Shown: in pieces, positions 42,112 through 50,195 of the stretch
Layout: each line of letters starts with the position of its first letter
Position numbering within the stretch: position 1 is the first letter of the stretch
Origin: JAOUGY01 sp963785075
Lineage (GTDB): Bacteria > Actinomycetota > Acidimicrobiia > Spongiisociales > ZC4RG35
Direction: 5' to 3'
Assembly: GCA_963785075.1 (NCBI GenBank)
Contig: CAWATW010000001.1
Location: 62,001-126,000 of the forward strand
Length of the DNA: 64,000 nucleotides
The notes under the pieces: generated by a model
What the model was told of the DNA's origin: nothing
What the model saw: the letters and a program-made list of their open reading frames with translations, nothing else
Databases searched by the model: none
Program-made: the position numbers and the translations under genes

Positions 42112-43187
42112 TTGAGGCGCACCCTCGGATCGAGATAGCCATACGAGATGTCGACGAGCAGATTGACCACCACGTAGGTGGCCGCGATCACGATGGTGAA
42201 GGCCTGGATGATGGGGAAGTCGCGACTGGAGATCGAATCGAAGAGGGCTGTGCCGATTCCGGCGAGCCCAAAGATCGTCTCGGTGAGAACTGCCCCACCC
42301 AACAGTCCGCCGAGTTGGAGCCCGATCACCGTGACCACCGGGAGCAGAGCGTTGCGGAGGGCGTGGTGGCGCACGACGATTCGCTCGCCTGCGCCCTTGG
42401 CTCGGGCGGTCCGGACGTAGTCGCTTCCGAGCACATCGAGCAGCGATGATCGAGTCATCCGGGCGATGATCGACATCGGAATGGTGGCAAGTGTCACCGC
42501 AGGCAGGATCAGGTGCTTGATCCCGTCGACGAGGATGTCCCATTGGGCACTGATGAGTGCGTTGAAGATCACCATGTTGGACACGAGTTCGGCGATGGCC
42601 GCGAAGAAGCCTTCGTCACCCACCTCCAGCCCCCAGACCTGCCAGAACGGTTCCGGCCGGGCGCCTGCGCTCAGCTGACCGAGCGCGGGGAGCGCAAATG
42701 GCGTGTCACGGAGCAACGAGGCAAAGACGAAGGCAAGCAACAGCCCCAGCCAGAAGATGGGCATGGAAACCCCGACGTTGGCGACCGACATCGCGGCCAC
42801 GTCGGTGAGGGTGTTGTGCCGTCGGGCCGCCAGAACCCCGAGGGGGATCCCGACGATGATCGCCAGCGTCAGGGCGGCGATCGAGAGTTCCAGCGTGACC
42901 GGGAGACGCTCCAGAAGGATCTGGGTCACCGGTCGCGAGAACCGGATCGATTCGCCGAAATCTCCCGAGAGCATGTTTCGGGCGTACACGCCGAGTTGTA
43001 CGGCGATGGGCTGGTCGAGGCCGTTCACCTCGTTGAACCGGGCGCAGGCCTCGGGCGTCGCCCGCTCGCCGAGCAGTGCCGTGCAGGGATCGCCCGGTGT
43101 TATCCGAATGAGAACGAACACGACGAGCAGCACCCCGATGAGAACCGGGATGGTGATCAAGACTCGGCGGAAGACGTATCCGATCAT
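42108..43187 (-). CDS. oppB: Peptide ABC transporter permease (DppB/OppB type)
   Basis: A 359-residue permease starting MIGYVFRRVLITIPVLIGV, the usual OppB/DppB N-terminus. The ITPGDPC segment follows helix 1, and the EAA loop near the C-terminus reads SDYVRTARAKGAGERIVVRHHALRN. An in-frame start nine residues upstream lies at the hairpin and is less likely. It is separated from the binding-protein gene by a very stable hairpin that should lower its expression relative to the binding protein. Confidence 0.9.
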   Translation of the reverse strand: MIGYVFRRVLITIPVLIGVLLVVFVLIRITPGDPCTALLGERATPEACARFNEVNGLDQPIAVQLGVYARNMLSGDFGESIRFSRPVTQILLERLPVTLELSIAALTLAIIVGIPLGVLAARRHNTLTDVAAMSVANVGVSMPIFWLGLLLAFVFASLLRDTPFALPALGQLSAGARPEPFWQVWGLEVGDEGFFAAIAELVSNMVIFNALISAQWDILVDGIKHLILPAVTLATIPMSIIARMTRSSLLDVLGSDYVRTARAKGAGERIVVRHHALRNALLPVVTVIGLQLGGLLGGAVLTETIFGLAGIGTALFDSISSRDFPIIQAFTIVIAATYVVVNLLVDISYGYLDPRVRLK

Positions 43188-43199
43188 GGTTGGCAGAGT

Positions 43200-43228
43200 G
43201 AGGGGGGCGCCCACTGGGCGCCCCCCTC
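43200..43228 (-). terminator. Strong hairpin between binding-protein and permease genes
   Basis: GAGGGGGGCGCCC-ACT-GGGCGCCCCCCTC is a perfect 13-bp stem with a 3-base loop, located between the binding-protein stop (43244) and the oppB start (43187). It probably acts as a partial terminator or 3'-end stabiliser, so that the binding protein is made in excess. Confidence 0.75.
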
Positions 43229-43243
43229 AGCGTTTGGAGAGAC

Positions 43244-44954
43244 TCAGCCCTCCGCGTTGATCAGCGAGCCCCAGAGGTACGAGTAGTAGTCGAACGAACC
43301 GGTGTTACCGGTGTGGAGCGGGCTTGCCGCATCCAAACCGGCCGTCCAAGTGGCGATCACATCGGTTGCGTCGAAATCCGTACCGTCATGGAACGTGATG
43401 CCCGTCTTGAGGGTGCACGTCCAAAGCGTGCCGTCCTCGTTGGGATCGCAGGACTCGGCGAGCTTCGGAACGGGCTGGCCGTCGAGGTCGTACCCGTACA
43501 AGCCCTCCATGACCTGCTCGCATGCCGACAACGACTCGCCGTCGCTCTCGTCGGAGCAGTACATCGAGATCGGCTCGGCGTTCTGGACGAACACGAGCGT
43601 GTCCTTGCCCGGATCCATGGTGGCGAACTGCGGTGCGCCGAACGGCGGGGACTGAGCGTTGCCGAGTGCCGTGCTGGCAGCGTCGGCAGCGGCGCCCCAC
43701 GCGATCGGAACCATGGGCACGTGCTGCTTGATGAGGTTGTTGGCCTCGGCGTACAGCGGTGCGGACTCCGCCGGGTCGGCGATGGCGCCGGCCTCGGCGA
43801 GGAGCGCCGCAATGTCCTCATAGGTGTCACCGAACTGAACGTTGCCACCGAAGTGGAAGTCCAGGAAGTTCGTCACGTGCGGATAGTCGGCACCCCACCC
43901 GAGCAGGTGGATCCCATCGAGCTGACCGGACGTGGAGGCGTCGATGAACGCACCCGATTCCTGCACCTCGATCTCGACGTTGATGCCCAGGTTCTGCGCC
44001 AGCTGTGACTGGATCTCCTGAGCCACGACCTGCGGCTCCGGCAGGTAGACCCGGAACACGTCACGCAGGTACAGCGTGGTGTCGAATCCGTCTGGGAACC
44101 CGGCCTCCGCCAGCAGCGCCTTGCCCGCCTCCGGATCGAAGTCGTACCAGGCGTCTCCCTCACACCCGTTCTCGATGATGCACGGTGTGAAGTGGGTGGC
44201 GACCTCGCGACCCGTCCGGATAGAACGTGTCGACGATCCTCTGTCGATCGATCCCCAGCGCGATCGCCTGCCGCACACGCTCGTCGTCGAACGGAGCGAA
44301 GGTGTTCGTGAACCCCATGTAGAAGATGTTCGGGTTCAGGTCGGGCAGAACCGCGAGGTCCTGGTTGGCTTCGATCGTCGCGTAGTCGCTGGCGGCGAGG
44401 GCGGTGATGTAGTCGGCGTTCCCCGACTCCAACTCCAGGATGCGCGAAGTGCTCTCTTCCGCCCACCGGAACACCAGCGTGTCGAACGCCGGCTGATCGC
44501 CCCAGTAGTTCTCGTTGCGGCTGAAGATGATCTCACTACCTCGACTCCAGGAATCCAGCATGAACGGGCCGGTTCCGACTGGGTTGTCCAATGGCGATCC
44601 GCTGGTTGCCTCGAGATGCTCGGATGGCTGGATGCCGAATGGCACGAAAGCCATCTTCGCCAAGAACGCAGGGTCCGGGGAGCACAGTGCGAACTCGACG
44701 GTCTGGGCGTCGACAGCCGTGATCGAGCTGATCTTGCCGCCGTAGTCGCAACCGCCGGCGTCGAGGGCCGTCGTTTCGAAATCGCCGGATGGCTCGGCCG
44801 CGGTTGTCGTCGTTTCCTCGTCGACCATTGCGGTCGTTTCCGTCGTCGGCTCGTCGCCCGTGGTGGTGTCACTCACGTCGTCGGTGGTTCCGCCGCAGGC
44901 GGCGGCCACCAGGGCCAGCAAGGCCACGAGCGCCATGATGCGTAGTCGCTTCAT
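43244..44954 (-). pseudogene. Peptide ABC transporter substrate-binding lipoprotein (SBP_bac_5), one frameshift
   Basis: A DppA/OppA-type binding protein of about 570 residues split by one frameshift. The N-terminal half starts MKRLRIMALVALLALVAAAC (lipoprotein signal, Cys20), with a Thr-rich linker and then the fold (NPVGTGPFMLDSWSRGSEI). It runs to IDRQRIVDTFYPDGS. The C-terminal half resumes in another frame at EVATHFTPCIIENGCEGDAW. One extra base near 44207 accounts for the break; relatives read FYPDGSEVATHFTP across it. The protein looks otherwise intact and leads an intact operon, so a sequencing insertion is the likelier cause. Confidence 0.82.
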
Positions 44955-45039
44955 CGATTCCTCCCTGTTCGAGGGCCCTCTCGGAAAAAGGCCACCCGAC
45001 CACGCTAGCGATGCAACGCCGCACGTGCGATGCGGCGGA

Positions 45040-45489
45040 TCAAGCTTCGGTCGGTTCGAGCTCGGGCCGCAGCAGATGGAGCAGCGCGGTGCCATACGCG
45101 TCGGCGGCGGTCGACGCCTCCACACCGAGCACCTGTTGGCCGATCCGTACGTCACAACGAAAGCCGGTGTCGGTGGGAACCAGGCCGGCGAACCGGTCGC
45201 CGATCCTTGCTCGCAGCTGTGACTCCGAGGGCAGCCACACCACGTCCTGGGTGAGGATGTAGTCGAGTGACCATTCGACGGCGCCGTTGAACGTGATCGC
45301 ACCGATGCCGTCGCCGAGCGTGGTGAGGTCGATCGAGAGATCGGCGATCACGAACACGTGATCGTCGAGGTTGCGATCGGGAATGTGAAACCGGTCCCCG
45401 AGGGCCGGGCGCCAGTACAGGCCGGCGGAGCGCAGCTGCTTGGCGAGCCCCACTCGAACCGTCTCGCGTGCGGGATCATCAATGATCAT
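45040..45489 (-). CDS. Conserved actinobacterial protein of unknown function
   Basis: A 149-residue protein with no signal or membrane helix. It begins MIIDDPARETVRVGLAKQLR and has GLYWRPALGDRFHIPDRNLD and FNGAVEWSLDYI segments. Similar proteins are common in actinobacteria, sometimes carrying the probably mistaken name pilus assembly protein CpaE. The ATG overlaps the IF-1-like gene stop by four bases, so it is the third gene of the RRM/IF-1 operon. Its role is unknown. Confidence 0.75.
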   Translation of the reverse strand: MIIDDPARETVRVGLAKQLRSAGLYWRPALGDRFHIPDRNLDDHVFVIADLSIDLTTLGDGIGAITFNGAVEWSLDYILTQDVVWLPSESQLRARIGDRFAGLVPTDTGFRCDVRIGQQVLGVEASTAADAYGTALLHLLRPELEPTEA

Positions 45490-45710
45490 CGGTAGCGCCA
45501 GACGATCCGGCCTCGGGTGGGGTCGTAGGTGGACACCTCGATGTCCACCTCGTCTCCCGGGAGAATCCGAATCATGCGGCCCCGCCGCATCTTGCCACTC
45601 GGTCGGGCCGTGATCTCCAGCCCGCCTTCGACCTCGACGAGGAAGGTCGCGCTGCGAAGCACTTTCTTGACCGTGCCTCGCATGCGGATGTATTCCTCCT
45701 CGTCCGCCAT
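45486..45710 (-). CDS. Translation initiation factor IF-1-like protein (divergent paralogue)
   Basis: A 74-residue S1/OB-fold protein with the IF-1 landmarks RGTVKKVLRSATFLVEVEGG, SGKMRR and IRILPGDEVDIEVSTYDPTRGRI. Canonical IF-1 has SGKMRxxYIRILPGD and usually sits in the rpmJ-rpsM region. Here the middle is altered (SGKMRRGRMIRILPGD, TARP in place of AHIS) and the neighbours are an RRM protein and a conserved protein. It may be a stress- or cold-adapted paralogue or RNA chaperone. Start and stop overlap neighbours by one and four bases. Confidence 0.8.
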   Translation of the reverse strand: MADEEEYIRMRGTVKKVLRSATFLVEVEGGLEITARPSGKMRRGRMIRILPGDEVDIEVSTYDPTRGRIVWRYR

Positions 45711-46015
45711 CAGTATCCCCGGTTGTGATCCCGACCGCGCCCGCCATCGCGTCTGCCGCCGCCGGGGCGCTCGGCTCTGGGTCTCGCCTCGTTCACGGTG
45801 AGCGGACGTCCGTCGGCGTCGGAACCGTCCAACTCGGATATGGCCTTGCGGGCCTGGGCGTCGTCGGGCATGACCACAAATCCGAATCCGCGGGACCGTC
45901 CGGTCTCGCGATCGGTGATGATCGATGCCGAATCGACTTCTCCGTGAGGGCGGAACAACGCCGCCAAATCCTCGTCGGAGAATCGGAATGGGAGGTTTCC
46001 CACGTAGATGTTCAT
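45710..46015 (-). CDS. RRM-domain RNA-binding protein
   Basis: A 101-residue protein with one RNA-recognition motif: RNP2 is IYVGNLPF (residues 3-10) and RNP1 is RGFGFVVM (near 43). A C-terminal RG-rich tail follows (PGGGRRDGGRGRDHNRGY). Bacterial single-RRM proteins with Gly-rich tails are often induced by cold. It leads an operon whose next gene, an IF-1-like OB-fold protein, shares one base with its stop. Together they suggest an RNA-chaperone or translation-adaptation unit. Confidence 0.9.
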   Translation of the reverse strand: MNIYVGNLPFRFSDEDLAALFRPHGEVDSASIITDRETGRSRGFGFVVMPDDAQARKAISELDGSDADGRPLTVNEARPRAERPGGGRRDGGRGRDHNRGY

Positions 46016-46110
46016 GCCAGCTCCTGCGTGTGACCGCCGGAACGACGGTCTTCCACCATCGTGCACAGGCACATGCCACATCGGCGAGCCGTTCGAACCA
46101 CGTACCTGGC

Positions 46111-46127
46111 AGCACCCGAGGGGTGCT
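46111..46127. other. Perfect short hairpin upstream of the RRM gene
   Basis: AGCACCC-GAG-GGGTGCT is a 7-bp stem with a 3-base loop about 96 bases upstream of the RRM start, in a 261-base spacer between divergent genes. It could be a 5'-UTR element of the RRM transcript. The rest of the spacer shows no clear promoter. Confidence 0.4.
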
Positions 46128-46276
46128 CCACGGGGACAATACAAGACGGTTTCCCCGGTCACCACTGCGTTCGGCACTCTGGCTTGTGGACGGTTCGTGG
46201 GACCTCGCCGATCCGACGAGCCGCCGGACGCGATGAAGGCCCGAGTGCCTCGCGCGGGTCGGTAGCCTGACACGGC

Positions 46277-47614
46277 ATGAGCGAGTTTTCAGATCGGTTC
46301 ACGTGGGGTGTGGCGACCTCGGCCTACCAGATCGAAGGCGGGATCGAGGATGGGAAAGGCGAGTCCATCTGGGATCGGTTCGCCGCGGAGGGGCACATGT
46401 CCGATACCGGTGCGGTTGCCTGCGATCACTACCACCGCTTTCCGGAGGACGTCGAACTCATGCGACGCCTCGGTGTGGACGCCTATCGCTTCTCGCTGGC
46501 GTGGACCCGGATCCTGCCCGAAGGCGTGGGGTCTGTGAACCAACAGGGGTTGGATTTCTACAGCCGACTGGTCGACGAGTTGCTCGAAGCCGGTATCACA
46601 CCGTGGGCGACGCTCTACCACTGGGACCTTCCCCAGGCGCTCCAGGATCGTGGCGGGTGGCCGGCGAGATCCACTGTCGATGCGTTCGTGGAGTACACCG
46701 CCGTCGTGATGGATGCACTGGGCGACAGGGTGGATCAATGGATCACTCACAACGAGCCGTGGGTGGCCTCGATGCTCGGCTATCGCGAAGGAGTGTTTGC
46801 ACCCGGGATCAGCAGCTGGCCGGATGCACTGGCGACGGCGCATCACCTGCTCCTGTCGCACGGCCAGGCCGTCGAAGTGATCCGCAACGAGGTCCCTGGG
46901 GCTACGGTCGGGATCGCCCTGGATTGCCGTCCGGCGCAGCCGGCATCGAACGACCCTGCCGATGTCGCCGCCCATCGCCACTTCGACGGCTTCAGGAATC
47001 GTTGGTTCTTCGATCCTGTCTTCGGGATGGGGTATCCGGAGGACGTGTTCGAGACCTACGAGGTGCTTGGGCGCTTCGACTCCTCGGTGGTCCGCGACGG
47101 CGACATGGATGTGATCGCCCGACCCATCGATTTCGTCGGGATCAACTACTACACGAGCCTCGTCATCGCTGCCGGCGGCGAAGAGTCCGAGGACCCCGGA
47201 GTGCCTGCCGGCGCGCCGGCGCAACCGGGCCGCACGGAGATGGGATGGGCGACGACCCCCGATGCTTTCAGGGACTATCTGGTCCACATCCACGAGCGTT
47301 ACGAACCGGCATCGATCGTGATCACGGAGAACGGGGCGAGCTACTCCACTGGCCCTGACGCCGACGGGATCGTCGACGATGCGGACCGGATCGCCTACCT
47401 CGAATCCCACGTGGTCGCCGTGGAGGAGGCGATCGCCGCCGGGGCACCTGTCGAGGGGTACTTCGTCTGGAGCCTTCTCGACAATCTCGAGTGGACGTCC
47501 GGATACTCGCAACGTTTTGGTCTCGTGTGGGTGGACCACGACACACAGCAGCGCATCCCAAAGGCGTCGTACGACTGGTACCACGACTTCATCGCCGGCA
47601 CCCGCACCACCTGA
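46277..47614 (+). CDS. Family 1 beta-glucosidase
   Basis: A 445-residue glycoside hydrolase family 1 enzyme. The N-terminal signature FTWGVATSAYQIEGG is present. The acid/base is Glu160 in THNEPW and the nucleophile is Glu351 in ITENG. The aglycone-site stretch ends in YFVWSLLDNLEW. No signal peptide is seen, so it should hydrolyse imported beta-glucosides or cellobiose in the cytosol. No sugar transporter lies beside it. It ends one base before the stop of the convergent small gene, with no room for a terminator. Confidence 0.93.
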   Translation: MSEFSDRFTWGVATSAYQIEGGIEDGKGESIWDRFAAEGHMSDTGAVACDHYHRFPEDVELMRRLGVDAYRFSLAWTRILPEGVGSVNQQGLDFYSRLVDELLEAGITPWATLYHWDLPQALQDRGGWPARSTVDAFVEYTAVVMDALGDRVDQWITHNEPWVASMLGYREGVFAPGISSWPDALATAHHLLLSHGQAVEVIRNEVPGATVGIALDCRPAQPASNDPADVAAHRHFDGFRNRWFFDPVFGMGYPEDVFETYEVLGRFDSSVVRDGDMDVIARPIDFVGINYYTSLVIAAGGEESEDPGVPAGAPAQPGRTEMGWATTPDAFRDYLVHIHERYEPASIVITENGASYSTGPDADGIVDDADRIAYLESHVVAVEEAIAAGAPVEGYFVWSLLDNLEWTSGYSQRFGLVWVDHDTQQRIPKASYDWYHDFIAGTRTT

Positions 47615-47815
47615 TCAGGACCGTCGCCGTTCGTTTCCGCGTTTGTAGTTGCCGGTGAACCGCGCCATGACATCCTGTGGATCGAGGCGTTCGATCTTCT
47701 CGAGGAACGTCACGGCCCGATGCCCGCGCAGACGTGCAGCCATTCGTCCGTTGTGGGTGATGATCACCGTCCCATCGGGGCGCCGCTGGAACTCGAATCC
47801 CGAGGGGCTGCCCAT
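47615..47815 (-). CDS. Small conserved-looking protein downstream of tdh
   Basis: A 66-residue basic protein beginning MGSPSGFEFQRRPDGTVIIT. It has a short beta-rich start and an Arg/Lys-rich end (FTGNYKRGNERRRS). Its ATG lies four bases after the tdh stop, so it is the third gene of the kbl-tdh unit. I recognise no family. The close spacing and plausible amino-acid composition argue for a real gene; a nucleic-acid-binding role is only a guess. Confidence 0.65.
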   Translation of the reverse strand: MGSPSGFEFQRRPDGTVIITHNGRMAARLRGHRAVTFLEKIERLDPQDVMARFTGNYKRGNERRRS

Positions 47816-47819
47816 GCGC

Positions 47820-48845
47820 TCAGTCCCACTCCAGTAGGACCTTGCCGCAGTGTCCGCTTTCGGCCACTTCGAAGGCTCTCCGGTGTTCGTTCATCGGAAA
47901 GCGGTGCGTCACCGCCGCCGAGATGTCGAGTCCGCTCTGGAGCATGGCAGCCATCTTGTACCAGGTCTCGAAGATCCGTCTGCCATAGATCCCCTGGACC
48001 GTGAGACCTTTGAAGATGACGTCGTTGACGTCCAGGGTCATCGGTCCAGGGGGAATGCCGAGTGCTGCGATCCGCCCGCCGTGGTTGACGACATCGAGCA
48101 TCTGGTTGAAGGCCGCTTCCGCACCAGACATCTCGAGTCCCACGTCGAAGCCCTCGGTCATCCCGAGTTCGGACATGACGGCATCGAGGCGCTCGGAGGA
48201 GACGTCGACGACGCGGTCGGCGCCCATCCTGGAGGCCATCTCGAGTCGGTATGAGTTGACGTCCGTGACCACGACGAATCGAGCTCCGATGTGACGGGCG
48301 ATGGCGGTCGCCATCACCCCGATCGGGCCTGCGCCCGTGATGAGCACGTCCTCTCCCACGAGGTCGAACTTGAGAGCGGTATGGGTGGCATTGCCGAGCG
48401 GGTCGAGTACGGCGGCGACCTCGTCGTCGATGTGGTCGGGTATCGGAAACACGTTGGCGGCCGGGATCACGAGGTATTCGGCGTACGCCCCCGGCCTCGA
48501 CACACCCACGCTGAGATGGTTGTGGCAGAACTCGCGACGACCGGCCCTGCAGTTCCGGCAGTGACCACAGGTGATGTGCCCCTCACCGGCCACGCGCTGG
48601 CCGACCGCCAATCCTTCGACACCATCGCCCAGCGCCACGATCTCTCCCATGAATTCGTGGCCGACGACCATGGGTACCGGAATCGTCTGGGCCGCCCAGT
48701 CGTCCCAGCGGTCGATGTGCAGATCGGTGCCACAGATCGAAGTCTTCCGCACACGGATCTTCACGTCATGATGCCCGGCGTCGGGCTCGGGGACGTCGGT
48801 GAGGTCGAGCCCGGGCGCCGGGGCGGCTTTCACGAGAGCCTTCAC
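47820..48845 (-). CDS. tdh: L-threonine 3-dehydrogenase
   Basis: A 341-residue zinc MDR enzyme, the usual length. Catalytic zinc ligands are in KTSICGTDLHIDRW and VVGHEFMGEI. The structural-zinc cysteines are in CGHCRNCRAGRREFC, and NAD binding is by LITGAGPIGVMATAIA. It oxidises threonine to 2-amino-3-ketobutyrate, the substrate of the Kbl enzyme encoded just upstream. The GTG start overlaps the kbl stop by four bases. Confidence 0.92.
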   Translation of the reverse strand: MKALVKAAPAPGLDLTDVPEPDAGHHDVKIRVRKTSICGTDLHIDRWDDWAAQTIPVPMVVGHEFMGEIVALGDGVEGLAVGQRVAGEGHITCGHCRNCRAGRREFCHNHLSVGVSRPGAYAEYLVIPAANVFPIPDHIDDEVAAVLDPLGNATHTALKFDLVGEDVLITGAGPIGVMATAIARHIGARFVVVTDVNSYRLEMASRMGADRVVDVSSERLDAVMSELGMTEGFDVGLEMSGAEAAFNQMLDVVNHGGRIAALGIPPGPMTLDVNDVIFKGLTVQGIYGRRIFETWYKMAAMLQSGLDISAAVTHRFPMNEHRRAFEVAESGHCGKVLLEWD

Positions 48846-50032
48846 CCGACCACCCCCAGCTCCGACCCGACCTCGGCGAAGGCATCGACGGCACGATCGA
48901 TGTCGTCGAAGGTGTGAGCGGCCGACATCTGGGTTCGGATCCGTGCGGCGCCCTCCGGGACCACGGGATACGAGAACGCGATCACGTAGATGCCACGGTC
49001 GAGGAGCCTGTCGGCCATGGCGCCGGCGAGCTTGGCATCGCCGAGCATCACCGGGATGATGGGATGGCCGGCGCCCGCCAGTGTGAACCCGGCATCCACC
49101 ATGCCGCGGCGGAAACGTTCCGAGTTGTCGGCCAGGCGGCGCCTGAGCTCCTTCGAGGACTCCACCATGTCGAGCGCCGTGATGGTGGTGGCGGCAATCA
49201 CCGGTGCCAGGCTGTTGGAGAAGAGGTACGGGCGCGATCGCTGCCGAAGCCACTCGATGATCTCACGAGAGCCGCTCGTGTAGCCACCGGAGGCGCCGCC
49301 CAGTGCCTTGCCGAGCGTGCCTGTGATGATGTCGACCCGCCCTTCCACGCCTGTGGCTTCGGGCGTGCCTCGACCTCCTTCACCCACGAAGCCGACCGCG
49401 TGGGAGTCGTCCACCATCACGAGCGCGTCGTGGGTCTCGGCCAGATCGCAGATCGCCGGGAGGTCGGCGACCGAGCCGTCCATCGAGAACACGCCGTCGG
49501 TCGCAATGAGGCGGTGTTTGGCGTCCCGGGCCTCGATCAGCCGTCGCTCGAGATCTTTCATGTCGCTGTTGGCGTATCGCAGTCGGCGCGCCTTGCACAG
49601 TCTGATGCCGTCGATGATCGAGGCATGGTTGAGACTGTCCGAGATGATTGCATCGTCTCCGCCGAGGATCGTCTCGAACAGCCCGGTGTTGGCGTCGAAA
49701 CACGATGAGTACAGGATCGTGTCCTCGGTGCCCAAGAACTGCGATATCCGTCGTTCGAGTTCCTTGTGGATGTCCTGCGTCCCGCAGATGAAGCGGACGG
49801 AGGCCATGCCGTAGCCCCGCTGCGCCAACGCATTCCTCGCCGCTTCGACGATGCGAGGATCGTCGGCGAGTCCCAGATAGTTGTTGGCGCAGAAGTTCAC
49901 GACCTGCGTGCCGTCGTCCAGGGTTATGTGGGCGTCCTGGGGTGAGCCGATCACGCGCTCCGATTTGTACAGGCCGTCGGCGCGCACACTATCGAGACGA
50001 GAAGCCAGGTCAGCGAGCAGCGAAGTTCTCAT
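48842..50032 (-). CDS. kbl: Glycine C-acetyltransferase (2-amino-3-ketobutyrate CoA ligase)
   Basis: A 396-residue PLP enzyme of the alpha-oxoamine synthase family. NFCANNYLGLADDPRIV is the usual N-terminal signature, the cofactor Asp is in VMVDDSHAVGF, and the Schiff-base lysine is in GTLGKALGGASGG. It cleaves 2-amino-3-ketobutyrate with CoA to glycine and acetyl-CoA. With tdh it forms the threonine degradation pathway, which could feed glycine to one-carbon metabolism. Confidence 0.93.
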   Translation of the reverse strand: MRTSLLADLASRLDSVRADGLYKSERVIGSPQDAHITLDDGTQVVNFCANNYLGLADDPRIVEAARNALAQRGYGMASVRFICGTQDIHKELERRISQFLGTEDTILYSSCFDANTGLFETILGGDDAIISDSLNHASIIDGIRLCKARRLRYANSDMKDLERRLIEARDAKHRLIATDGVFSMDGSVADLPAICDLAETHDALVMVDDSHAVGFVGEGGRGTPEATGVEGRVDIITGTLGKALGGASGGYTSGSREIIEWLRQRSRPYLFSNSLAPVIAATTITALDMVESSKELRRRLADNSERFRRGMVDAGFTLAGAGHPIIPVMLGDAKLAGAMADRLLDRGIYVIAFSYPVVPEGAARIRTQMSAAHTFDDIDRAVDAFAEVGSELGVVG

Positions 50033-50049
50033 GATGCAGACGGTACCGA

Positions 50050-50098
50050 GTCTCGGGTGCCGGGTCCCGGGTCTCGGGTCACCAGTCTCGGGTCTCGG
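50050..50098. repeat. Heptamer tandem repeat, seven units
   Basis: Seven consecutive 7-base units: GTCTCGG, GTGCCGG, GTCCCGG, GTCTCGG, GTCACCA, GTCTCGG, GTCTCGG. They lie between the kbl start (50032) and the FAD oxidoreductase stop (50196), so in the 5' region of kbl. They form the longest of the heptamer arrays in this window. Confidence 0.75.
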
Positions 50099-50195
50099 AC
50101 GGCGTTCGCTGCGGCGTCGGCTGTCGGCCGGCTGCCGTTCACCCTGCGCCGACCACTGGCCGCGCAGCGCGGTTCGGCGTCACACGCTCGCTTTC

